From: an uncultured Gammaproteobacteria bacterium
GTDB taxonomy: Bacteria > Pseudomonadota > Gammaproteobacteria > Pseudomonadales > Azotimanducaceae_A
Length of the DNA stretch: 12,215 bases
Direction of reading: 5' to 3'
Assembly: GCA_913041025.1 (NCBI GenBank)
Contig: CAJWGQ010000078.1
Location: 1 to 12,215, forward strand
Positions 1-5,684 of the stretch are shown piece after piece. The position numbers were made by a program, and so were the translations under genes. The first letter of the stretch is position 1. Each line of letters starts with the position of its first letter. The notes beneath the pieces were generated by a model, which saw only the letters and a list, made by a program, of their open reading frames with translations, was not told where the DNA came from and ran no database searches.

Positions 1-40
1 AAAGTTAAAAAAATGATTGGTAAAAAACAAAAAGTATTAT

Positions 41-721
41 CTACTTTTGAGCGTCAGAAGTTACAGAGAGATCGGAAGAAATAGCGTGGGTATGTTCAAC
101 ATTAGGAGGCGAAACAATTTTCACATCTGCACAAATCTTTGCCATTTCTCCAACAAAAATAGTACCTTCTCTAATCCTCTTACCACAGGTAGCCAATCTC
201 TGAAGCTCATAAGTAAGTCTGGATGATGCTAAAGAAGCCTCATACATTTCGACTTGTCTTTCTAATCCCTTGCGGCAAAGCTTCTGGTATCTAAAAGACA
301 ATGGAATACTTAGCGTTGCAGTTATGCCGCCATTTAAACTTGTATTAGACTCTTGCATCCCTGTTCTTACTGATTCTGTTCTAATTATTTTTGTTGGCTC
401 ATCTGGTTCTCCATCTCCTATATCATTCCCATCTGCATCAATAGCACCCACTATATCTTTCGTAGAATAGATTGGCCTAGAATAATACGGTTGATATGGC
501 GATCCAAAGCTATTGGTATGACTGAGGAACGGCGATATATTTAATGTCATACCTTGACAAACTTGATTTGCCCCAAGTTGATATTGGAACTGCCTCGAAG
601 GAACGACCTGCACCGCTTGATTAACAACTGACCCGCTAGATTGACTCGATGTGTTAATACTTTGTGCGAAGGATTTAACAGGTAGAGTAATAAATAAAAA
701 AGCTAAGTAGAGATGCTTCAT
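41..721 (-). CDS. Exported cyanophage-type protein of unknown function (226 aa)
   Basis: The protein begins with a clear signal peptide: basic MKH, a hydrophobic core at residues 4-15, and a probable cleavage site after SFA (residue 19). The mature part is rich in Ser, Asn and Gln. A middle stretch at about residues 88-108 is rich in Asp, Gly and Glu (DADGNDIGDGEPDEP). The C-terminal third is helical, with two Cys (in KLCRKG and LATCGKR) and a later CADV. From memory this layout, including the NISPFL motif, a helical LxYELxRLxxCG segment and a final CADV, matches a conserved hypothetical protein of marine cyanophages; no function is known to me. Its ATG overlaps the stop of the gene upstream by 4 bp (ATGA), so it is the last gene of a coupled four-gene unit. 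No convincing ribosome site is seen, which fits coupling. The stop lies 40 bp from the window edge. Confidence 0.75.
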   Translation of the reverse strand: MKHLYLAFLFITLPVKSFAQSINTSSQSSGSVVNQAVQVVPSRQFQYQLGANQVCQGMTLNISPFLSHTNSFGSPYQPYYSRPIYSTKDIVGAIDADGNDIGDGEPDEPTKIIRTESVRTGMQESNTSLNGGITATLSIPLSFRYQKLCRKGLERQVEMYEASLASSRLTYELQRLATCGKRIREGTIFVGEMAKICADVKIVSPPNVEHTHAISSDLSVTSDAQK

Positions 722-1155
722 TGAAAAGTACTCGTCGAGTCACTAATACTTTCTATGGTTTGTTCTTCTATTATTTTTGTCATAGATTTTATCCCTGGAG
801 TTTCAAGTGTTTCATAGTAACTAAAGGATGCACCTTCACTAACTATTGAGTACTGAGGCTTGGTTGATAGATCTGGCATAACGTAAGTAGTAGCGACTCC
901 TGATACTGTTCCTGGTGTTTTAACGAACCCTGAAGGTGCAATATTTGTTGTTGATGGTTTGACGTTGACCCCACCAACTGTCAGGCTATACCCTGTCCTG
1001 AATTCGTAAATAGTCAAGTCCCGATTTATAACACTTTTAGTTTCAGTGTGATTATTTAAAACTCCCTGCTGAAAATTTGGCACTATCTTTTCTGCCCTAA
1101 CTTGTGGGGCAAAAATAATAAATAGAAGCGCAATCTTAGTCCACTTTAATTTCAT
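718..1155 (-). CDS. Exported cyanophage-type protein of unknown function (145 aa)
   Basis: A signal peptide covers residues 1-21 (MKLKWTK, then a hydrophobic LLFIIFAP core, cleavage probably after VRA). The mature protein looks beta-rich and has no Cys. It carries HTETK near residue 37, a central YSLTVGGV stretch, then GASFSYYETLETPG and a Ser/Thr-rich end (TIESISDSTSTFQ). I recall similar HTETK...TGY...TIESV.STSTF proteins from cyanophages, where they are conserved but uncharacterised. The reading frame starts inside the end of the upstream gene (20-bp overlap) and its own stop overlaps the next ATG by 4 bp. There is no ribosome site of its own, so translation is probably coupled. The GASFSY motif resembles GAAFSF in the neighbouring exported protein, which hints at distant paralogy. 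Confidence 0.75.
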   Translation of the reverse strand: MKLKWTKIALLFIIFAPQVRAEKIVPNFQQGVLNNHTETKSVINRDLTIYEFRTGYSLTVGGVNVKPSTTNIAPSGFVKTPGTVSGVATTYVMPDLSTKPQYSIVSEGASFSYYETLETPGIKSMTKIIEEQTIESISDSTSTFQ

Positions 1156-1615
1156 TTATGATCTGACCAACGGCAACGGTATTTTCTGATCCTGCTGTAA
1201 TCGTGATAGCGGTATCAGTTATCGTTCCAGCGAGCGAGCCTGCTGTGCCTGCTTTTGTGGTCACAATATCAGAAAAATTTGGCGTGCTTCCTGTAGTAAC
1301 TGCGCTAGTTGGGACAACATCTCCTGTTGTTAGAGAACTAGAAAAACTGAAAGCCGCACCAGGAACATCTTGAGTTACTGCAATTACTCCTGGGGTATAA
1401 ATACCTGAGCTAACTGTTCCAGCACTGACAGTATTAGCCGTCGTGCCATCGGTTGTATCTACCCCTGACCCAGAAATTGCGAACGATGTCCCGATACGTT
1501 TGGCGTGTGATGCTGCGGCTCCCACAGAAAGAGAAGTTGATTTAGAAATCGTATGCTGCAAATTTGCTTGTGCTGCTGGTGCAACTAATAGGAAAAGAAT
1601 TAGTAGTCGTTTCAT
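1136..1615 (-). CDS. Exported Ser/Thr/Gly-rich phage protein (159 aa)
   Basis: The N-terminus MKRLLILFLLVAPAAQA is a textbook type I signal peptide with cleavage after AQA (residue 17). The rest is low in charge and very rich in Thr, Ser, Gly, Ala and Val, with no Cys, and repeats short patterns such as TTGDVVPTSAVTTG and GTAGSLAGT. This suggests an extended beta structure like that of surface, fibre or periplasmic proteins. A GGAG-type ribosome site (TTGGAGACAAC) precedes the ATG, supporting the start. The ATG overlaps the stop of the upstream membrane protein gene by 4 bp. I recall a similar cyanophage family (LQH.I...T.LSV near the N-terminus, GQ...IEVD at the C-terminus) of unknown function. 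A virion role or a role in altering the host envelope are both possible; the sequence does not decide. Confidence 0.75.
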   Translation of the reverse strand: MKRLLILFLLVAPAAQANLQHTISKSTSLSVGAAASHAKRIGTSFAISGSGVDTTDGTTANTVSAGTVSSGIYTPGVIAVTQDVPGAAFSFSSSLTTGDVVPTSAVTTGSTPNFSDIVTTKAGTAGSLAGTITDTAITITAGSENTVAVGQIINEIKVD

Positions 1616-2067
1616 GTTGTCTCCAAGCGACCACTAATAGGGTCAATAGGGCGTTTTGTGATTGGATCGATCTTAGGTTTGTCAACCTTAAGCTCGACAT
1701 CATGCACAAGTCTTATAACAGTTTCCGCACCGTTGTTGCTACTTCCACTACCATTCTGGCCTTCCCCATTTTCCCTTTTCTTCTTTTTGCTCATACCTCC
1801 TATCGAAATACCATAACTAGCTAATAAATTGCCCAAAAGCCCCGCCGAATAAGTTGCATCGATTCTCTGCTCTGGAATCTCCAGGCCGAACATTTTTGGG
1901 GGCAATTTTATGTATGCAAGAGAAATTATTGCTAAGCACCAAAGGGTAAGAGATGCACGAATAAAATTTGAGATATAGAACATGATCATCTCCTGGTATT
2001 CAGGAGTATCGTCATCTTCCTCGATAACTTTTACTTCTTTTTCTTTTGGTGGGGCGGTTGTTGCCAT
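1612..2067 (-). CDS. Two-helix membrane protein, holin-like layout (151 aa)
   Basis: The acidic N-terminus (residues 10-27, including VIEEDDD) is followed by a first membrane segment at about residues 35-55 (FIRASLTLWCLAIISLAY). A second, weaker one lies at about 72-91 (ATYSAGLLGNLLASYGISIG), then a KKKKR cluster, a Gly/Ser/Asn linker and a charged tail with a duplicated Pro-Ile-Asp-Pro pattern (IDPITKRPIDPISGR). Two close helices followed by a basic cluster resemble class II holins, but the 60-residue tail is long for that class and I cannot call it a holin. The frame stays open to 2166, but ATG 2067 gives the sensible start MATTAPPKEK; the upstream part would run into the divergent gene. 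It leads the exported-protein cassette, with a 4-bp ATGA overlap to the next gene. Similar proteins occur in cyanophages as far as I recall. Confidence 0.65.
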   Translation of the reverse strand: MATTAPPKEKEVKVIEEDDDTPEYQEMIMFYISNFIRASLTLWCLAIISLAYIKLPPKMFGLEIPEQRIDATYSAGLLGNLLASYGISIGGMSKKKKRENGEGQNGSGSSNNGAETVIRLVHDVELKVDKPKIDPITKRPIDPISGRLETT

Positions 2068-2130
2068 GAGCGAAACTTTGCATGGGTGCAGACTTAGTCT
2101 AGTATCAAATTGTTCTGCATCAATGCAGTC
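2068..2130. promoter_or_regulatory. Divergent control region with a 14-bp palindrome
   Basis: This gap of 63 bp separates the leftward membrane/exported cassette from the rightward small terminase. It holds a perfect inverted repeat at 2115-2128 (CTGCAT, 2-bp centre, ATGCAG) ending 2 bp before the terminase ATG. On the minus strand a GATACT hexamer at about 2103-2108 could be a -10 element, but no matching -35 is seen at proper spacing. The palindrome is the right size for an operator; nothing shows what binds it. Confidence 0.35.
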
Positions 2131-2412
2131 ATGCAAAATGACGCTGACAATCTTGCCAAACTTCAATCCCTAACGATTGAAACAGTTATTGATCGTATTG
2201 AAAAAGGCGCTGTAGATAAAGAAGGAAATTATCAACCTGTCAGTAATGACGATCTCAGATTAGCGGCTCAATTACTTAAACAAAACAACATTACCGCCAA
2301 TCTTGCCGAAGGAGATAGTGCCAAGTTAAAAGCACAAATGGCTAAGAAATTAGATTTTTCTACAGTCAGACAAAAGTTAGAAAAAAATATTGCATCACCT
2401 TCATCGTCTTGA
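2131..2412 (+). CDS. Small terminase subunit, T7 gp18-like (93 aa)
   Basis: The terminase small subunit recognises phage DNA and works with the large subunit in packaging. The key evidence is the segment LRLAAQLLKQNNITANLAEG (about residues 46-65), which matches the ARQFLKDNNIT region of T7 gp18 as I remember it. It is preceded by a helical part of the form IETVIDRIEKGAVD. At 93 aa it is close to the 89 aa of T7 gp18. ATG 2131 is chosen; an in-frame TTG at 2110 would add seven residues, and neither start has a convincing ribosome site. The C-terminus is Lys-rich and ends SPSSS. The stop overlaps the start of the next gene by 4 bp. Unlike in T7, this gene lies on the opposite strand to the large terminase. 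Confidence 0.65.
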   Translation: MQNDADNLAKLQSLTIETVIDRIEKGAVDKEGNYQPVSNDDLRLAAQLLKQNNITANLAEGDSAKLKAQMAKKLDFSTVRQKLEKNIASPSSS

Positions 2413-3014
2413 AGGTACTTATTGCTTGTGAATACAGTGGTAGAACTAGATCTGCTTTTGAAGCTTTAAATAAAGGCCATGAAGTATGGTCTTGCGATTT
2501 ATTAGATACAGACATCCCTGGTAATCATTACAAAGGAGATGTTAGAGATATTTTATACAGTCAAAAATGGGATTTAATGATTGCCCACCCCAGTTGTCAG
2601 CACCTAGCCGTCAGTGGTAGCAGGCATTTTCATCGAAAGAGAAAAGAACAAAAAGAATCTCTTGATTTTGTTCGATTATTAATGGACGCACCTATTGATA
2701 GATGGTGCATAGAAAACCCTATAAGTGTCATCAGTTCTGCTATTAGACCACCAGATTGCATAATCCAACCTTGGGAACATGGTCATGGAGAGACAAAATC
2801 AACGTGTCTATGGTTAAAGAATTTACCTAAATTAAGACCTACAAATATTGTTGAAGGAAGGGAACCTAAAATACACATGATGGCCCCTAGTCCTGATCGC
2901 TGGAAGAAGAGGTCATTAACTTATGAGGGAGTAGCTTTAGCTTTTGCTAGTCAGTATGGAGATGAATCAAAACTACCTCCTGTAACTGAACAGTTGTCAC
3001 TTCTTACCGCTTAA
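2409..3014 (+). CDS. Phage DNA cytosine-methyltransferase-like protein (201 aa)
   Basis: The start MKVLIACEYSG is near-invariant in this phage family and fixes TTG 2409 as the initiation codon, overlapping the small terminase stop by 4 bp. Residues 6-11 (ACEYSG) form the S-adenosylmethionine-binding loop expected of a cytosine C5 methyltransferase-like fold. A second conserved block is WDLMIAHPSC (54-63), where most relatives have PPC. The others are IENP (101-104), IQPWEHGHGETK (119-130), and TNIVEGRE followed by PSPDRWKKRS near the C-terminus. The protein lacks the long target-recognition domain of full enzymes (usually over 300 aa), so methyltransferase activity is uncertain. These genes are common in phages and may modify phage DNA against restriction. 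The 3' end overlaps that of the large terminase by 11 bp, tail to tail. Confidence 0.75.
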   Translation: MKVLIACEYSGRTRSAFEALNKGHEVWSCDLLDTDIPGNHYKGDVRDILYSQKWDLMIAHPSCQHLAVSGSRHFHRKRKEQKESLDFVRLLMDAPIDRWCIENPISVISSAIRPPDCIIQPWEHGHGETKSTCLWLKNLPKLRPTNIVEGREPKIHMMAPSPDRWKKRSLTYEGVALAFASQYGDESKLPPVTEQLSLLTA

Positions 3015-4812
3015 TACCACCGTAAGCACCTGAGCTTGGTTGTGGTTTAAATCCACATGCTAAATCATCTAAACTTGCACCAGTTTCATCAAACCAAGCA
3101 TCTCTAATTAGATCATCTAACTCTTCCTGACGTTCTCTTTTTTGTCTGACTTGATCTTGTGCAGCAGCTTCCGTAAAAAACTTAATTCCTAAACTTAAAG
3201 CATCGATTTTATCGTCAAATAACAAACTTCCCCTATCGGTGGTTATGCGGCTCATTCCATAAAGCAAAGATCTTTGATGCCCTGATTCTGGATCACGTTC
3301 AGCCGTTGCATAATCCTTTTTGATTACATCTGTGGAGACAACCATTCGATGTTGTTGAATTAACGGCGCAAGAGTATCAACAATTCTTCTTTCCTTTTGG
3401 ATGCTGACTCTAACTTCTTCGATTCCAACAGGATAAATTTTATTCATTACTGGCTGTAATAAAGCTGTAAACATGCCATCACCCATATTTGATTCAGCGA
3501 CGACTTGAGTTACATTCCATTTTTTTGCAACTTTTGCTAATAGTTGTAAAACCTCAACTTCATATCCTCTTGTCGTACCACCACTTTCTAAAACAAAGAA
3601 ATTACCATTGAGTTCTGCTATGCAGGCCCAAGCTAATTCGTCGCTGCCTCGGCCTGAAGGATCCACAGCGAGAACACAACGCCACTCATCTTTCGTTGGT
3701 ATCCACCCGTTAACAGCCGCAGGACGGTGGTAATAACGATCAGCCCCCATTCCTACACAAATCAAATTCTGTATCCTTAAATCGGGGCTATTGCCCCATA
3801 TCGCAATTTCAGGTAAAGCCTTCCCATCTAAATCCATCACGATCAAATCACTTAATCGAATTGGATAACGATCAAGAGTACTTAAACGACAATTCAACTG
3901 AAACTGCAATTGAACTGCTGATCTTGTCATCCTTGTTTCACGCTTTAGCAATTCCTCATGCCCAAAACGTTCAGGATCAGTAGGATCACCAGCTACTTCT
4001 GGATTACCCTCAACAGTCGATGCAATATCAGGTGCTAAGAATCCTTCATAACAATCCCATTGCTCAGAATCTTTAGGATCAGGAAACCTCGCAGGCCAAA
4101 AACGAATAGCGTAACTCCTCTCCCTCACTAGCTTTAGATAAAGTGAACTCTCAAGGTGGGGCGTTCCTAAGTATCTAATTTGCCTTGGAAAAATCTGTTT
4201 CTTTCCTCCCATCGTGTAATCCCTTTTGCCATTCGGATCAAACCCAGGATCATCTGGTTTAATGATTGCCTCTAATTCCGTTACCGCTTGCGCTAATCTT
4301 TCTTGCTTTAACGGTGTAATTGAATTATTTAAAGTCTCAATGTCATCTGGCAAAGCCAAAGTACAACGCTTTCCTGTTAATGATGGTGACAATATTCCAA
4401 CTGTCCTAACACTTGGACTTTGATCAATAACAGCAGGCCCAACATCAAATGCTTTAAAACTTGATCTTCCATCTGGTCTTGGTTCCAAGCATCTCAAAAT
4501 ATCAACATCCCGAATACATCTAGCCATAAATGTCGCTACCTCCTCTGCTTTTTCAGCAGTTGCAGCAGGAATCAATATCTTTTCAGTAAATGGGTCATGC
4601 CTTAATCGCCACAAAGCATAAGCACCACTTTCAAATGATTTCCCCAAACCACGATACGCAGTTGTAATGCAACGATCTGGCCCGTTCTCTAACCATTCCG
4701 CTACAGATAACTGCCTTAACGTCGGAGTATCAGCCAACCCCAATTCCCTTAATAAGTAACAAAGGAAATTTTTAAAAGGCCATAATTCTTCGGGTAATGG
4801 TTCCCAATTCAT
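3004..4812 (-). CDS. Large terminase subunit, T7 gp19-like (602 aa)
   Basis: This is the ATP-driven DNA-packaging motor and nuclease of a T7-type podovirus. Alignment from memory to T7 gp19 is clear along the whole length. The ATPase motif is YRGLGKSF (residues 53-60) and the Walker B is LALPDDIE (152-159). A YLGTP coupling motif lies at 214-218. The nuclease part has LAVDPSGRG (381-389, metal-binding Asp384), VVAESNMGDGMF (437-448, Glu440) and FDDKIDALSLG (532-542). All key residues are present, so the enzyme looks intact. A TTG two codons upstream is in frame, but ATG 4812 follows the G-rich stretch and overlaps the preceding small ORF by 4 bp. That G-run lies within a hairpin, so translation may depend on the upstream ORF. 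Running against the small terminase is unusual for T7-like phages. Confidence 0.95.
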   Translation of the reverse strand: MNWEPLPEELWPFKNFLCYLLRELGLADTPTLRQLSVAEWLENGPDRCITTAYRGLGKSFESGAYALWRLRHDPFTEKILIPAATAEKAEEVATFMARCIRDVDILRCLEPRPDGRSSFKAFDVGPAVIDQSPSVRTVGILSPSLTGKRCTLALPDDIETLNNSITPLKQERLAQAVTELEAIIKPDDPGFDPNGKRDYTMGGKKQIFPRQIRYLGTPHLESSLYLKLVRERSYAIRFWPARFPDPKDSEQWDCYEGFLAPDIASTVEGNPEVAGDPTDPERFGHEELLKRETRMTRSAVQLQFQLNCRLSTLDRYPIRLSDLIVMDLDGKALPEIAIWGNSPDLRIQNLICVGMGADRYYHRPAAVNGWIPTKDEWRCVLAVDPSGRGSDELAWACIAELNGNFFVLESGGTTRGYEVEVLQLLAKVAKKWNVTQVVAESNMGDGMFTALLQPVMNKIYPVGIEEVRVSIQKERRIVDTLAPLIQQHRMVVSTDVIKKDYATAERDPESGHQRSLLYGMSRITTDRGSLLFDDKIDALSLGIKFFTEAAAQDQVRQKRERQEELDDLIRDAWFDETGASLDDLACGFKPQPSSGAYGGIKR

Positions 4813-4916
4813 AAACAAAGCCCCCCTATCTTTTTAGTGACAGAGAGGCTTTGCCAACAACCACCAACCAAAATGGCTGGCAGGCTTCCCAGTACCACCT
4901 GGAAAAGCATTTTCAT
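4809..4916 (-). CDS. Candidate 35-aa lipoprotein-like peptide before the large terminase
   Basis: ATG 4916 is preceded at good spacing by GAGGG, and the stop overlaps the terminase ATG by 4 bp (ATGA). It starts 1 bp after the preceding small gene's stop. The peptide MKMLFQVVLGSLPAILVGGC is a short hydrophobic signal-like segment ending in a possible lipobox (LVGGC, Cys20), followed by 15 residues. In T7 the spanin genes 18.5 and 18.7 lie just before gene 19, and the outer spanin is a small lipoprotein, so the position is suggestive. The mature part is very short and not proline-rich, so this is only a possibility. Its likeliest role may be to let ribosomes open the hairpin over the terminase start. 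It could also be chance. Confidence 0.35.
   Translation of the reverse strand: MKMLFQVVLGSLPAILVGGCWQSLSVTKKIGGLCL
4816..4853 (-). promoter_or_regulatory. Hairpin masking the large terminase ribosome-binding region
   Basis: On the minus strand, CAAAGCCTCTCTG (4853-4841) can pair over 13 bp, with three G-T wobbles, to TAGGGGGGCTTTG (4828-4816), leaving a 12-base A-rich loop. The only purine-rich stretch before the terminase ATG (GGGGGG) is in the 3' arm, and the stem ends 3 bases before the ATG. Translation through the overlapping 35-codon ORF would melt it. It is followed by only three T, so it is a poor terminator. Confidence 0.4.
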
Positions 4917-4917
4917 T

Positions 4918-5085
4918 CTAACCCTCATCCACACTATCGTCCTCTTCCTCCTCTTTAACTTCTTCCACCACTTTCTTTACAACTCCATCCTTCGCTGCCT
5001 TCGCTTTCTCATATTCAGCAACAGGTACATCACTACCATATCGCTGAATTCCTAACCTCATCCTTTCTTCATTTGATACATACAT
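4918..5085 (-). CDS. Small acidic-tailed phage protein (55 aa)
   Basis: An AAAGGA ribosome site lies 8 bases before ATG 5085. The product starts MYVSNEERMRLGIQRYGSDV, continues with a Lys/Ala-rich helix (about residues 23-40) and ends in an acidic run (EEVKEEEEDDSVDEG). Codon use and the purine-rich coding strand agree with the neighbouring minus-strand genes. I do not recognise a family. Acidic tails of this type occur in small phage proteins that bind partner proteins or mimic DNA, but no function can be assigned. It lies between the RepL-like gene and the terminase on the same strand. Beyond its TAG stop the same frame continues for 27 more sense codons. Confidence 0.6.
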   Translation of the reverse strand: MYVSNEERMRLGIQRYGSDVPVAEYEKAKAAKDGVVKKVVEEVKEEEEDDSVDEG

Positions 5086-5120
5086 GGGTGCAATCCTTTA
5101 ATTCTTTTACTCACTATATT

Positions 5121-5495
5121 TCACAAATCGTTTATTGCCTCCTCAAATTGACTTTGTAAATATCCTCTCCTCTTAACACCCCCCACACTCGCAAAATGTG
5201 GATTCAATAAAAAGTAAACATCCCCACTTCTTTTCTCCCTCACCCTCACAACTAACAACTCCTTCTTTAACCTCCCTAACGACATAACACACACAGAATC
5301 TTTTATATTCAATTTCCTCGCTAATGCCCTTGCAGTTAACCTCACTCTCCCCGTCCTCCAGTTCATTTCACTAATTAACCCCACATATACAGCCATATCC
5401 CTTAACTCCAATCTCCTCTCACTTATTAACCCAAATACATTCTCAAATTCTTCTTGGTGAAGCATAACAAAATTCTCGAATCCATTAGACTGCAT
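5121..5495 (-). CDS. RepL-like winged-helix protein (124 aa)
   Basis: Residues 34-82 read as a helix-turn-helix: a hydrophobic first helix (AVYVGLISEMNW), the polar turn RTGRVRLTARALARKL, then a second helix pair SVCVMSLGRLKKELLVV. A beta wing (VRVREKRSGDVYFLLNP, residues 83-99) follows. The pattern of a short resistant loop, LTARALARKL, and a wing ending in YFLLNPHF is typical of RepL-type plasmid replication initiators and related phage regulators; here it is inferred from pattern, not alignment. Its cellular role would be initiation or control of replication, or transcription control. A near-perfect AAGGAGG site precedes ATG 5495, sitting in the loop of a small hairpin, and a possible leader ORF overlaps the start. 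The gene faces the gene-poor region at 5496-6190, where an origin would be expected. Confidence 0.55.
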   Translation of the reverse strand: MQSNGFENFVMLHQEEFENVFGLISERRLELRDMAVYVGLISEMNWRTGRVRLTARALARKLNIKDSVCVMSLGRLKKELLVVRVREKRSGDVYFLLNPHFASVGGVKRRGYLQSQFEEAINDL

Positions 5496-5613
5496 TAGTC
5501 AGACCTCCTTGCCTTCTGACGAGTCCCCTAACCCTAGGGTCACTCCTGATTGGTGTTTGCGAAACGGCCCAGTCAGGGGAGGGGATCTTATATGTGTAAA
5601 GTGAATCATACAT
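5485..5613 (-). CDS. Possible 42-codon leader ORF overlapping the RepL-like start
   Basis: ATG 5613 opens a frame (MYDSLYTYKIPSPDWAVSQT at the start, ending QGGLTNAV) that stops 11 bases inside the RepL-like gene. In-frame TTG and GTG codons just upstream could also start it. A GGAAGGAG motif lies 13-19 bases upstream, depending on the start codon. Short leader ORFs that end within a replication gene often couple or throttle its translation. The frame crosses the palindrome 5531-5540 and the stem-loop 5543-5581, which may limit its sequence for other reasons. Evidence is position only; it may not be translated. Confidence 0.25.
   Translation of the reverse strand: MYDSLYTYKIPSPDWAVSQTPIRSDPRVRGLVRRQGGLTNAV
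5498..5520 (-). promoter_or_regulatory. Hairpin presenting the RepL-like ribosome site in its loop
   Basis: In the minus-strand transcript, GTCAGA (5520-5515) pairs with TCTGAC (5503-5498), a perfect 6-bp stem. The 11-base loop contains AAGGAGG, the ribosome site of the gene starting at 5495. A site displayed in a loop is accessible to ribosomes but also to an antisense RNA or a regulator. Confidence 0.4.
5531..5581. repeat. Palindrome and compound stem-loop upstream of the RepL-like gene
   Basis: A perfect 10-bp palindrome ACCCTAGGGT lies at 5531-5540. Next to it, TGATTGG (5547-5553) pairs with CCAGTCA (5569-5575) with one wobble. CTCC (5543-5546) pairs with GGAG (5578-5581) across a 2-base bulge. 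Inside, GTTT (5555-5558) pairs with AAAC (5562-5565). The structure could act as DNA (a binding or nicking site) or in the leader RNA of the RepL-like gene. No family match is known to me. Confidence 0.4.
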
Positions 5614-5684
5614 CAACACACCTGCATTTCAACTCCTTCCTCATTTATCTACTTCTACTTGCACTATGATCTCTATACTGGTAA

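Noticed and set aside
1443..1824. Plus-strand ORFs opposite the exported-protein genes
   Set aside because: They are antisense shadows of genes supported by signal peptides and coupled overlaps.
2068..2166. 33-residue extension of the membrane protein from 2166
   Set aside because: It would overlap the divergent small terminase start, and ATG 2067 gives a typical start for the protein.
4837..5055. Plus-strand 72-codon ORF opposite the two small minus-strand genes
   Set aside because: It lies antisense to the 55-aa gene, which has a good ribosome site; its Phe/Leu-rich product is what the complement of a Glu/Lys-rich coding strand gives.
5521..5581. tRNA-like or attachment-site reading of the stem-loops
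   Set aside because: No cloverleaf, acceptor stem or conserved T-loop can be built, and no duplicate of the sequence was noticed at the element boundary near 8741.
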